Below are positions 1 to 6,386 of a DNA stretch of 7,014 nucleotides, one piece after another. This DNA comes from Nitrospirota bacterium (GTDB lineage: Bacteria > Nitrospirota > Thermodesulfovibrionia > Thermodesulfovibrionales > SM23-35). Made by a program: the position numbers and the translations under genes. The DNA lies in assembly GCA_029883145.1 (NCBI GenBank), contig JAOUJR010000086.1, forward strand, positions 1 through 7,014, in the 5' to 3' direction. The notes beneath the pieces were generated by a model. The model did no database searches. It was not told the origin of the DNA and saw only the letters and a list, made by a program, of their open reading frames with translations. Position 1 is the first letter of the stretch. Each line of letters begins with the position of its first letter.

Positions 1-386
1 TCTTTCTTTTCCTTATAGAGATTCTCGAACCAGCTTTTCTTCTCAACAGCTAACCTGAGTTTATGTTCAATATCTTCCTTATAAAAAGGTTCGAGCAAAT
101 AATACTCCACATCAGATTTGACCACAAAACGAATACCTTTTGCGGTATGAGCCGAACTGATCATCGCAATAACAGGACATACGATCTCTAAAGACTGTGT
201 TTTTTCAAGACCTTCAGGACTCCCTATAATTATGGCAGCAGGCGTTTTCTTTTCAAGTTCTCTTCTTAAGTCATCCTCATCACCCTTTATAAATCGAGCT
301 GAGTACTCTCTCTTTCCTCTAAAGAATGCCCTGAGAAATTGCAAAATCTCTTTGTCTTTTTCGTATATGAGTATCTCTTTTTTCAT
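1..386 (-). CDS. Pseudo-receiver (CheY-like) domain protein, N-terminal part; gene runs off the left edge
   Basis: The reverse strand from the ATG at 386 reads open for 128 codons to the window edge. The protein begins MKKEILIYEKDKEILQFL, the shape of the first beta strand and helix of a response-regulator receiver (compare ILIVDDDKEILEFL). Later parts fit the receiver fold: PAAIIIGSP (49-57) at the phospho-acceptor strand, PVIAMIS (71-77), and LLEPFYKEDI (97-106) where receivers have LLKPFDKEEL. Key residues are missing: the acidic pair is E9-K10, the phospho-Asp position is about G55, and the conserved Lys of the K-P motif is E99, so it probably is not phosphorylated in the usual way. From about residue 107 it becomes charged (KLRLAVEKKSWFENLYKEKK), like a helical linker to a following output domain. 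In comparable proteins that would be GAF, GGDEF or histidine kinase, but the output domain is outside the window and unknown. It lies 55 bp downstream of polX on the same strand but has its own promoter-like sequence. Its ribosome binding site is weak (AAAGAA next to the ATG). Confidence 0.75.
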   Translation of the reverse strand, partial: MKKEILIYEKDKEILQFLRAFFRGKREYSARFIKGDEDDLRRELEKKTPAAIIIGSPEGLEKTQSLEIVCPVIAMISSAHTAKGIRFVVKSDVEYYLLEPFYKEDIEHKLRLAVEKKSWFENLYKEKK

Positions 387-397
387 TTCTTTATATA

Positions 398-426
398 AAT
401 ATACAATAAATTTATAAATTTGTCTA
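398..426 (-). promoter_or_regulatory. Sigma-70-like promoter for the pseudo-receiver gene
   Basis: On the minus strand TAGACA (421-426, five of six matches to TTGACA) is followed after exactly 17 bp by TATATT (398-403, five of six to TATAAT). The start codon lies 11 nt beyond the -10 box, so the transcript would have a leader of only a few bases. The spacer contains a perfect 14-bp AT-only palindrome, AAATTTATAAATTT (408-421), which could be an operator or just base composition. The promoter means the downstream gene need not depend on polX transcription. Confidence 0.5.
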
Positions 427-441
427 TTAAAAATATCACTT

Positions 442-2148
442 TTAAAATGTTTTCATCAGGGAATTATAGCTCATTGTGTTTAAAATATCTGACTTCCCAA
501 GCCATGCTCTCCGTGCAATCGAGACACCATATATCATATAATCGAACTGGTTTGTGATATGAGTATCTGTGCTTATTACTATTGCTATGCCCATCTCTTT
601 TGCCATCTTCGCATAGACATCATTTAAATCCAGTCGGAGTGGATATGCGTTTATCTCAATAGCAGTCCTGGTTTCCTTCGCAACCTTAAGAACCTCATTC
701 ATGTCAACGTCATATGGTTCCCTCTCTCCGATTAATCTGCCAGTAGGATGGGCAATAATAGAGACATACGGGTTTCTCATGGCAGAGACCAGTCTCCTTG
801 TTATCTGCTCCCTGTTCTGCTTGAAACCAGAGTGAATCGATGCAACAACAATATCCATCTCCTTAAGTATGTCATCTGGAAGATCCATCTGTCCGTCACT
901 ACGAATATCAACCTCTGTGCCAACAATCAATCTGAATCCCTTTAATTTTTTGTTTATTGCATCTATCTCTTTCTTCTCTTCCATTAATCTCTCGGCATTC
1001 AGTCCTCTTGCAATGCCAAGACCCTTTGTGTGATCCGTTATTGCGATATACTCATACCCCCTCTTCTTCGCTTCGTGTATCAGTTCCTCAAAATCATGGC
1101 TCCCGTCACTCCACTTACTGTGAACATGAAGATCACCCTTTATGTCCTTCAGCTCAACGAGTTTAGGCAGCCCGCCAGCCATTGCAACCTCTATCTCACC
1201 GGTATCCTCCCTGAGCTCTGGTGAGATGTAGGGAAGACCCAAAAGCCTGTATATGTCTTCTTCCTCTTTCCCCCCAATCTTTTTGTTATCTTTTTCCCTG
1301 AATATCCCATATTCGTTTAACTTCAGGCCTAATTTCATGGCCATTTCTCTTAATCTTATATTGTGTTCCTTGCTTCCAGTAAAATATGCTAATGCTGCAC
1401 CAAAGCTATCCTCCTCTACTACCCGCAGATCAACCTGCAATCCTTCATGGATAATCACACTTGATTTTGTGGGTCCATGCATCAGGACATCTTTCACATG
1501 GGGCAAATGCACAAAGGTATCCATAACTTCTTTAGGCTTTTCTGATGTAGCAAGAATATCTATATCCTTGATTGTATCCTTCCACCTCCTGATGCTTCCT
1601 GCAACAGTGAGTTTTTTCACCGGGGCTTTCTTTTTTAGGTAATCGAGTATATCATTTGCATAAGGGAGCACTTTCCCTAATGGCTGCCTCTCCATCCCTC
1701 GCTTCAGCATCTCAATACCTTTGAGTATATTCTCCTCTGTCTTCTCTTTTATACCAGGCAGGCCTATGAGCTTATGTTCTCTGGCAAGCTGTTCAAGAGT
1801 TCCTATGTCTTTTACTTTTAATCTCTCGAGCAAAAGCTTTGCAGTTTTCGGACCAAGGCTGGGAATAGAAAGAAGAACACTGAGACCTTCAGGCACTTCT
1901 TTCTTGAGCTCTTCATAAAACTGGAGTCTCCCTGTTTTCAGATACTCTTCAATCTTGCCTGCAAGGTCCTGCCCGATTCCGGGGATCTTCAAAAGCTCAT
2001 CTTTTGGTGTCTCTTCAACGTTCTTTGTCAATGCCTCTATATTCTGTGCTGCACGCCTGTACGCCCTTATCCTGAAAGGGTTTTCACCCTTTATCTCGAG
2101 CAGGTCGGCAATGTCATTAAATATCCTCGCAATCTCCTGATTCTTCAT
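442..2148 (-). CDS. polX: DNA polymerase/3'-5' exonuclease PolX (family X polymerase with PHP domain)
   Basis: Complete 568-residue protein, close to the roughly 570 residues of Bacillus PolX. Family X polymerases with a PHP domain fill short gaps in base excision repair, and the PHP domain is a metal-dependent 3'-5' exonuclease/phosphodiesterase. Domain order is as expected. An N-terminal helical 8-kDa-like region carries helix-hairpin-helix motifs (PGIGQDLAGKI at 56-66, PSLGPKTAKLL at 96-106, PGIKEKTEENI at 131-141). The polymerase palm has the catalytic triad D195 and D197 in KDIDIL plus D240 in VDLRVV, preceded by the nucleotide-binding AGSIRR (183-188), and YFTGSKEHN (255-263). The PHP domain has H341 and H343 (DLHVHSKWSDGS), H373 (TDH), E412 (GTEVDI), H439 (SIHS), H467 (AHP) and D528/H530 (TDTH). 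All expected metal ligands are present, so both activities should be intact. The final motif is TDTH rather than the commoner TDAH. There is no clear Shine-Dalgarno before the ATG at 2148. It is transcribed divergently from hsdR and looks like host DNA rather than island cargo. Confidence 0.95.
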   Translation of the reverse strand: MKNQEIARIFNDIADLLEIKGENPFRIRAYRRAAQNIEALTKNVEETPKDELLKIPGIGQDLAGKIEEYLKTGRLQFYEELKKEVPEGLSVLLSIPSLGPKTAKLLLERLKVKDIGTLEQLAREHKLIGLPGIKEKTEENILKGIEMLKRGMERQPLGKVLPYANDILDYLKKKAPVKKLTVAGSIRRWKDTIKDIDILATSEKPKEVMDTFVHLPHVKDVLMHGPTKSSVIIHEGLQVDLRVVEEDSFGAALAYFTGSKEHNIRLREMAMKLGLKLNEYGIFREKDNKKIGGKEEEDIYRLLGLPYISPELREDTGEIEVAMAGGLPKLVELKDIKGDLHVHSKWSDGSHDFEELIHEAKKRGYEYIAITDHTKGLGIARGLNAERLMEEKKEIDAINKKLKGFRLIVGTEVDIRSDGQMDLPDDILKEMDIVVASIHSGFKQNREQITRRLVSAMRNPYVSIIAHPTGRLIGEREPYDVDMNEVLKVAKETRTAIEINAYPLRLDLNDVYAKMAKEMGIAIVISTDTHITNQFDYMIYGVSIARRAWLGKSDILNTMSYNSLMKTF

Positions 2149-2154
2149 AAGAAA

Positions 2155-2183
2155 AGTATAACAGATTATTATTTCTTGATAAA
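2155..2183 (-). promoter_or_regulatory. polX: Possible polX promoter giving a leaderless or near-leaderless transcript
   Basis: On the minus strand TATACT (2155-2160) lies 6 nt before the polX ATG and is preceded, after 17 bp, by TTTATC (2178-2183, only three of six to TTGACA). If used, transcription would start at or beside the start codon, which would agree with the lack of a ribosome binding site. TTGTTT followed 17 bp later by TGTTAT is an overlapping alternative. The evidence is weak. Confidence 0.3.
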
Positions 2184-2290
2184 CAAAAGGCTTTTTGATA
2201 GGCTTTAATAGTTCTGTGGAAGGTAAAAATGTTTAAACCAAATTATCACTATACAAATGCAATATAAGTTGTCATTTTGATAAGGAGTTC

Positions 2291-2331
2291 ATGACTCGTA
2301 GTGCTAAATATAGATTGTCTATGACTCGTAG
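2291..2331 (+). repeat. Direct repeat of ATGACTCGTAG, 30 bp apart
   Basis: ATGACTCGTAG occurs at 2291-2301 and again at 2321-2331. The 30-bp distance is close to three helical turns and is also ten codons. The first copy has AAGGAG (2282-2287) three bases upstream; the second leads into the RadC-like remnant. It may be a local duplication of a start-codon region, a pair of operator half-sites, or a junction scar. Nothing here decides between these. Confidence 0.6.
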
Positions 2332-2359
2332 AGAAGATTCCAGACTGGCCAGAGGATGA
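2291..2359 (+). CDS. Possible 22-codon leader ORF with Shine-Dalgarno
   Basis: The ATG at 2291 follows AAGGAG (2282-2287), though the 3-nt spacing is short. The frame runs 22 codons (MTRSAKYRLSMTRREDSRLA and two more) to TGA at 2357-2359, 25 bp before hsdR. The protein is very basic and contains the repeated MTR encoded by the direct repeat. I do not recognise it. It could be a translated leader upstream of hsdR, or a frameshifted leftover of the radC start region, which overlaps it in another frame. The latter is at least as likely. Confidence 0.2.
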   Translation: MTRSAKYRLSMTRREDSRLARG

Positions 2360-2381
2360 AAGGCCGAGAGATAAACTATAA
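2321..2381 (+). pseudogene. radC: Remnant of a radC 5' end
   Basis: In the frame ending at TAA 2379-2381 the sequence encodes VEKIPDWPEDERPRDKL and then stops. This closely resembles the conserved N-terminus of RadC proteins, which in many bacteria reads like I-x-D-W/L-P-E-D-E-R-P-R-E-K-L followed by a continuation that is absent here. The frame is closed upstream by TGA at 2322-2324. Dropping one base from CGTAGAG (2327-2333) would join the ATG at 2321 to it and give MTREKIPDWPEDERPRDKL, a plausible RadC start. None of the rest of RadC (helix-hairpin-helix, JAB-type metalloprotease domain) is present, because hsdR begins 3 bp after the stop. I infer that the restriction island replaced or cut radC here. 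The match is from memory of the family and covers only about 15 residues. Confidence 0.5.
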
Positions 2382-2384
2382 GAA

Positions 2385-4721
2385 ATGAAACCTCTTACCG
2401 AATCAGACACCAGAGCAAAACTGATTGACCCAACTCTGCATAAAAAAGGCTGGACAGAGGATCTTATTCATCGAGAGGAGACGGAACGAGGGATTGATAT
2501 TATAGATGGCAAACCGAGACGCAGAGAGCGGGGGAGAATTGATTATCTTCTGCGTGTTAAGGTCAACATCAACACACAACCAATAGCGCTTGCCTTAATT
2601 GAAGCGAAAAAAAGCAATGAGCCACCGGATAAAGGTCTGGAGCAAGCAAAGAAATACAGACGGTTTAACCATGTCCCTTTTGTGTACTCCTCCAATGGGC
2701 ATCTCTTTGTTGAATACGATAATTTCACAGGAATAACTACAGAGCCAATTTCTCTTGAAGAATTTCCAACTCCTAAAATGCTTCGTAAGCGTTATGAACA
2801 AAGGGTTGGGTTTTCACTGGATAGCGAAATAGCAAAACCACTCCTTGTTCCATACCCAGGTGGTGAAGCAAGCAGACGCTATTATCAGGATGCTGCTATT
2901 CGAGCCGCAATAGAGAAAATAGCAAAAGGCGAAAAAAGACTTCTTCTCTTCCTGGCAACTGGCTCAGGAAAAACATTCATTGCAGTTCATGTTTTAAGAA
3001 AGATTGCAGATGCAGGACAGCTTCGCCGTGCTCTCTTTGTTTGTGACCGAGATGAACTCCGATCTCAAGCACTTGGGGCTTTCCAGAATGTTTTTGGGGC
3101 TGATGCAGCAGAAGTAACAACATCAAATCCACAGAAGAATGCACGCATCCTGATTGCAACTTATCAGACACTCAATGTGGCAGGAGAAACTGAAGATGCC
3201 AAATTTTTTCTCGAAAATTATCCACAGAACTATTTCAGCCATATTATTATTGATGAATGCCACAGAAGTGCCTGGGGAAAGTGGAGCATTGTGCTTCGGC
3301 AAAACCCAGATGCTGTTCAAATCGGTCTTACCGCAACTCCGCGCTCCTTTGAAGGTGGGTCGCCAGAAGAACGGCAAGCAGATGAAGAGATTACTGCAAA
3401 TAACCTCAGATACTTCGGTGAGCCTGTTTATGAATATGACATGGCACAAGGGATAGAAGATGGGTATCTTCCTGCTTGCGAGATAGTAAGGCGTATAACT
3501 GATTTAGATGAAACAGGTGTTGATCGTGAAGATATTGATCGGCTGGGAGCAAAAGATGCCACAACCGGCCAACCAATTATCGGATCAGAAGCTCGACCCT
3601 ATTATGGAGCACCTTCTTTTGAAGATATTATTCAATTGCCTGACAGAGTTAAGGCATGGTGCAAAGACTTTTTTGAGTTGCTCTTACAGACTGGTGGACC
3701 CCTTCAGAAGACAGTTGTCTTTTGTGTTCGTGATACTCATGCAGATGCTGTTTCTGCCGAAATGAATAATCTTTATGCTGAATGGTGTGCCAAGAATGAG
3801 CATAAAAGATTAGAGCCTTATGCTTTCAAATGTACCGCTGCTGTTGGAGGTAGTGAATATATTTCTGATTTACGTGGTTCTGAACGCAGCCACTTTATCG
3901 CATCCACAGTTGATTTAATAACCACTGGTGTTGATGTTCCGATACTTCGAAATATTGTATTTTTCAAATATGTCCGCTCTCCTATTTCATTTCAACAGAT
4001 GATGGGGCGAGGGTCAAGAATCCATCTACCTACCAATAAATTGATGTTTCGTGTCTATGATTACACAAATGCCACCCGTCTTTTAGGTAAATCCTTCACA
4101 ACACGTCCGTCACCAACACGAGAACCAAAAGAACCTGAAGAAGAAAGAAAAGAAAAAATAATCCGTGTAGAGGGTTTTGATGTTCACGTAAATCCTGCAG
4201 GCACATATATCGTTACAAAAGTGGAAGGTAAAATAGGAATGGTGACTGTTGAGGAATATAGCCAGATGATTGCATTGCGATTAACCGAGGAAATTAAAAG
4301 CTTTGATGATTTCAGAAACTATTGGATAGACCCTCAGGAACGAAAGAAATTAATTCAAATACTTCCTGACGGTGGACAGGGCTTACGGTTACTCCGTGAA
4401 CTCATGAAACGCAAGGATTATGACCTTTATGATGTTCTTGCAGAGATAGGATATGGTATTGCTCCGAAGAGCCGCACAGAACGTGTTTCCGCACTACAGT
4501 ATAAACATGGTGACTGGTTCAAGAGTCTTCCTAAAAAGACCACAAAAACATTACTTGCCATTGCTAAGCAGTTTGAGAGAGGAGGCATTGAAGAATTAGA
4601 GAATCCTTATGTCTTCAATGCCCCTGAAGTTGTGAAAACAGGAGGTCTTGATTCATTAAAAATTCTCGGTGAGCCTAGAGATATAATTAATGAAACTAAA
4701 AAGAGGCTCTTTGCAACATGA
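2385..4721 (+). CDS. hsdR: Type I restriction enzyme R subunit (EcoEI-like HsdR)
   Basis: Complete 778-residue motor/nuclease subunit, similar in size to EcoEI HsdR. In the R2M2S complex it translocates DNA with ATP and cuts unmethylated DNA far from the recognition site. The N-terminal nuclease is intact: D53 (RIDY), E73 and K75 (IEAK), then Q87 and Y91 (EQAKKY), the PD-(D/E)XK signature of HsdR. The superfamily 2 helicase motor follows: Walker A ATGSGKT (191-197), DECH box (290-293), TATPR (316-320), the TTGVDVP region (513-519) and the arginine-finger motif QMMGRGSR (538-545). The C-terminal part from about 590 (EGFDVHV...VEEY...DYDLYDVLAEIGYG) matches the EcoEI-type HsdR C-terminal domain that contacts the methylase. 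The ATG at 2385 is chosen because TAA closes the frame at 2379-2381 and MKPLTESDTRAKLID is a usual start for this subfamily. I see no good Shine-Dalgarno and no convincing promoter in 2185-2384. Its stop overlaps the next gene by ATGA. Confidence 0.95.
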   Translation: MKPLTESDTRAKLIDPTLHKKGWTEDLIHREETERGIDIIDGKPRRRERGRIDYLLRVKVNINTQPIALALIEAKKSNEPPDKGLEQAKKYRRFNHVPFVYSSNGHLFVEYDNFTGITTEPISLEEFPTPKMLRKRYEQRVGFSLDSEIAKPLLVPYPGGEASRRYYQDAAIRAAIEKIAKGEKRLLLFLATGSGKTFIAVHVLRKIADAGQLRRALFVCDRDELRSQALGAFQNVFGADAAEVTTSNPQKNARILIATYQTLNVAGETEDAKFFLENYPQNYFSHIIIDECHRSAWGKWSIVLRQNPDAVQIGLTATPRSFEGGSPEERQADEEITANNLRYFGEPVYEYDMAQGIEDGYLPACEIVRRITDLDETGVDREDIDRLGAKDATTGQPIIGSEARPYYGAPSFEDIIQLPDRVKAWCKDFFELLLQTGGPLQKTVVFCVRDTHADAVSAEMNNLYAEWCAKNEHKRLEPYAFKCTAAVGGSEYISDLRGSERSHFIASTVDLITTGVDVPILRNIVFFKYVRSPISFQQMMGRGSRIHLPTNKLMFRVYDYTNATRLLGKSFTTRPSPTREPKEPEEERKEKIIRVEGFDVHVNPAGTYIVTKVEGKIGMVTVEEYSQMIALRLTEEIKSFDDFRNYWIDPQERKKLIQILPDGGQGLRLLRELMKRKDYDLYDVLAEIGYGIAPKSRTERVSALQYKHGDWFKSLPKKTTKTLLAIAKQFERGGIEELENPYVFNAPEVVKTGGLDSLKILGEPRDIINETKKRLFAT
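4701..4721 (+). promoter_or_regulatory. Stop-start overlap coupling hsdR to the DUF4062 gene
   Basis: The hsdR TGA (4719-4721) lies within ATGA, whose ATG (4718) starts the next gene. AAGAGG at 4701-4706 is 11 nt upstream, rather far for a strong ribosome binding site. The arrangement points to coupled translation in a fixed ratio and so to a functional link between HsdR and the downstream protein. Confidence 0.7.
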
Positions 4722-6181
4722 AAAAATATAGAATATTTGTAAGTGCTCATCAAAGGGAGCTTAAAGAAGAAAGAATTGCGGTAAAAGAGATAATACTCAA
4801 TAACTCAACCTTAAGAGATTTCTTTGATGTTTTTCTTTTTGAGGATTTACCTGCAAAAGGTAAATCGCCTGTCTCAACCTATCTTAAACAGGTCGCAGAC
4901 AGTGATATTTATATCGGCATCATCGGAAATGAATACGGGATTAAAGGTAAAAACGGTCTTTCACCAACAGAAAAAGAATTCAGGACTTTTATCAAATCCA
5001 AACAAGATGCCCTGATCTTCATTAAAGGCAAAGACGACTCAAAAAAAGACAAGGATACGCAGAAATTTATAAAAGCAATCAAAGATTCATTTATTTATAA
5101 GCGTTTTTCAAACATAGAAGAATTAAAGGTGCAGGTTTTGCACAGCCTCATTACTTATCTTGATGAAAAAGGTACGTTCAGCAGAGCCTCCTTTGACCAG
5201 ATTATCTGCCATGAAGCAGGTTATGAGGCAATGGATGAGAAAGAGGTAAAGAATTTCCTCGAAAACAGGGCAATAAAACTTAGAGTTGATATTCCTAAAA
5301 TCACAATAAAAGATTTTTTGGTAAAGACATTAAAGGTAGTAAAGGAAGAAAACGGTAATTTTCATCCCACCAATGCGGGCTTGCTTTTCTTTGGGAAAGA
5401 CCCTTTTGAATACATTCCACAAAACGAAATAAGAATTGCAAGATTCAAAGGAGTCACACGGACTGAATTTATTGATTCAAAAGAGATAAAGGGTCCTATC
5501 TATAAAATGCTTGATGAAGTTGAGGTATTTTTTAGAAGAAATACTCGCTTAGCCAGTAAGATTGTTGAATTTAAACGAGTTGATGTACCAGAGTACCCAT
5601 ACGAAGCAATAAGGGAGGCAGTTATCAATGCCATTGCCCATAGAGACTATACTTATCGCTATGCACCGATTATGTTTTCCATCTTTGATGACAGGATAGA
5701 GATAAGCAGTCCTGGCGGGCTTTTGCCTGGTTTGAACATTAAGAATCTTGAGGGTCATCATGCCACAAGAAACAAGAAAATCTGCGATATTTTCCACGAA
5801 ACAAAGGATATGGAAAAATTTGGCACAGGCATCGGAAAAATGAAGAGACTTATGAAATCGCATGGTCTATCTGCGCCACAATTTAAAGAAGAAGGGAATT
5901 TCTTTGTGGTAAAGTTTAATGGGCCCGGAGAAAAGATTTTAGATTTAGTTCCGAGTATCCCAAAGGAAAGACAAGTAGACTTAAGAGAATTGGGATTGAA
6001 TGAAAGGCAGATAGAGGCATTAAGGTTAATGGTGAATGAAGGGAAAATTATGACAAATGAAATTTATCAGAAGATGTTTAAGGTATCCCGTAGAACGATA
6101 GTAAGAGATTTACAAGGACTTGTTGAATCAAATCAGATAAAATCTGAAGGAATTGGTAAGGGAACAAAATATAGAGCATAG
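4718..6181 (+). CDS. DUF4062 / GHKL-type ATPase / winged-helix protein of a type I restriction locus
   Basis: Complete 487-residue soluble protein. Residues 1-150 are a DUF4062 domain: KKYRIFVSAHQRELKEER at the start, FEDLPAKGKSPVSTYLKQV (41-59), SDIYIGIIGNEYG (62-74) and SPTEKEF (82-88). DUF4062 has a TIR/deoxyribosyltransferase-like look and occurs as the N-terminal module of conflict proteins; E85 could play the role of a catalytic Glu, which is inference. Residues about 160-410 match the RecG-like/HATPase_c_4 region found in AlbA_2 (Schlafen-type) regulators: FHPTNAGLLFFGKDP (215-229), the N-box REAVINAIAHRDY (299-311) with E300 and N304, the G1-like IEISSPGGL (327-335), RNKKI (351-355) and FGTGIGKM (368-375). 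Residues about 425-487 are a winged helix (TNEIYQKMFKVSRRTIVRDL, 446-465). The usual N-terminal AlbA_2 domain is absent, with DUF4062 in its place. Annotation as RecG helicase would be wrong, since there are no helicase motifs. It is coupled to hsdR and precedes hsdS. Its role is unknown; a regulator or a guard of the restriction system is plausible. Confidence 0.85.
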   Translation: MKKYRIFVSAHQRELKEERIAVKEIILNNSTLRDFFDVFLFEDLPAKGKSPVSTYLKQVADSDIYIGIIGNEYGIKGKNGLSPTEKEFRTFIKSKQDALIFIKGKDDSKKDKDTQKFIKAIKDSFIYKRFSNIEELKVQVLHSLITYLDEKGTFSRASFDQIICHEAGYEAMDEKEVKNFLENRAIKLRVDIPKITIKDFLVKTLKVVKEENGNFHPTNAGLLFFGKDPFEYIPQNEIRIARFKGVTRTEFIDSKEIKGPIYKMLDEVEVFFRRNTRLASKIVEFKRVDVPEYPYEAIREAVINAIAHRDYTYRYAPIMFSIFDDRIEISSPGGLLPGLNIKNLEGHHATRNKKICDIFHETKDMEKFGTGIGKMKRLMKSHGLSAPQFKEEGNFFVVKFNGPGEKILDLVPSIPKERQVDLRELGLNERQIEALRLMVNEGKIMTNEIYQKMFKVSRRTIVRDLQGLVESNQIKSEGIGKGTKYRA

Positions 6182-6187
6182 CTCCTA

Positions 6188-6292
6188 TGGCACATAAAAC
6201 CGAAAAGTGGCGCATAAAATGGCACATATTTTTATTGATAAAAAAACACATGTGGCGCATAAAATTCAAATGTGGCGCATATAATGGCGCAT
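6188..6292 (+). repeat. Array units 1-2: TGGCRCAT boxes, 65-bp duplication
   Basis: Six boxes TGGC(A/G)CAT at 6188, 6208, 6220, 6253, 6273 and 6285. The blocks 6188-6227 and 6253-6292 align without gaps at 33 of 40 positions, so they look like an old tandem duplication with a 65-bp period. The first, second and fourth boxes extend to TGGCRCATAAAA. Confidence 0.85.
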
Positions 6293-6299
6293 TTGAATT
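6263..6299. repeat. Ten-bp perfect inverted repeat in unit 2
   Basis: AATTCAAATG (6263-6272) pairs perfectly with CATTTGAATT (6290-6299) around a 17-nt loop holding two TGGCG boxes. It could form a hairpin in RNA or bind a dimeric protein. No T-tract follows, so it is not a typical intrinsic terminator. The stem is AT-rich and not repeated in the other units. Confidence 0.5.
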
Positions 6300-6317
6300 A
6301 ACTAAAAATTGTATATA

Positions 6318-6357
6318 TCGAGCGGTTGATGGACATTTCGAGCGGAAATTCGAGCGA
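6318..6357 (+). repeat. Array unit 3: TCGAGCGR boxes
   Basis: TCGAGCGG at 6318-6325 and 6338-6345, TCGAGCGA at 6350-6357. It has the same 20- and 12-bp spacing as units 1 and 2, and unit 3 starts exactly 65 bp after unit 2, although the box sequence is quite different. Confidence 0.8.
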
Positions 6358-6370
6358 TCATATATATCTC

Positions 6371-6386
6371 AAAGGGAGTAAAAATG
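6371..6386 (+). promoter_or_regulatory. Strong orphan ribosome binding site plus ATG
   Basis: AAAGGGAG (6371-6378) lies 5 nt before ATG 6384-6386, the best translation start signal in the window. The ORF it opens is only 13 codons (MSQIMSLKNKKCP, stop at 6423-6425). Its frame is the same as that of hsdS, which starts 114 or 126 bp further on and has no ribosome binding site of its own. It may be the ancestral hsdS start separated from its gene by repeat expansion, or a short leader ORF. Confidence 0.5.

Noticed and set aside
232..417. Plus-strand 61-codon frame at the left edge
   Set aside because: It is antisense to the pseudo-receiver gene and Ser/Phe-rich, as expected for a shadow frame.
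748..2140. Several plus-strand open frames of 61-129 codons inside polX
   Set aside because: They are antisense shadows of a well-conserved PolX coding sequence, with no domain or ribosome binding support.
2243..2283. TTATCA...TGATAA inverted repeat and GTTTAAAC palindrome upstream of hsdR
   Set aside because: Six- and eight-bp AT-rich matches in an AT-rich spacer are expected by chance, and no promoter lines up with them.
2543..3765. Minus-strand and alternate-frame open frames within hsdR
   Set aside because: The hsdR frame carries all nuclease and helicase motifs without interruption, and these frames overlap it fully.
4718..6181. RecG helicase
   Set aside because: Only the RecG-like/HATPase_c_4 region that database names attach to such proteins is present. 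There is no Walker A/DEAH helicase core.
6330..6366. Promoter TGGACA ... TATATA before the orphan ribosome binding site
   Set aside because: The spacing is 25 bp, too long for a sigma-70 promoter, and the -35-like word is part of unit 3.
6187..6381. A 64-codon open frame (MAHKTEKWRIK...) across array units 1-3
   Set aside because: It has no ribosome binding site, its residues simply echo the boxes (WRIK, FERK), and the repeat periods are not multiples of three. It is best seen as a by-product of the array.
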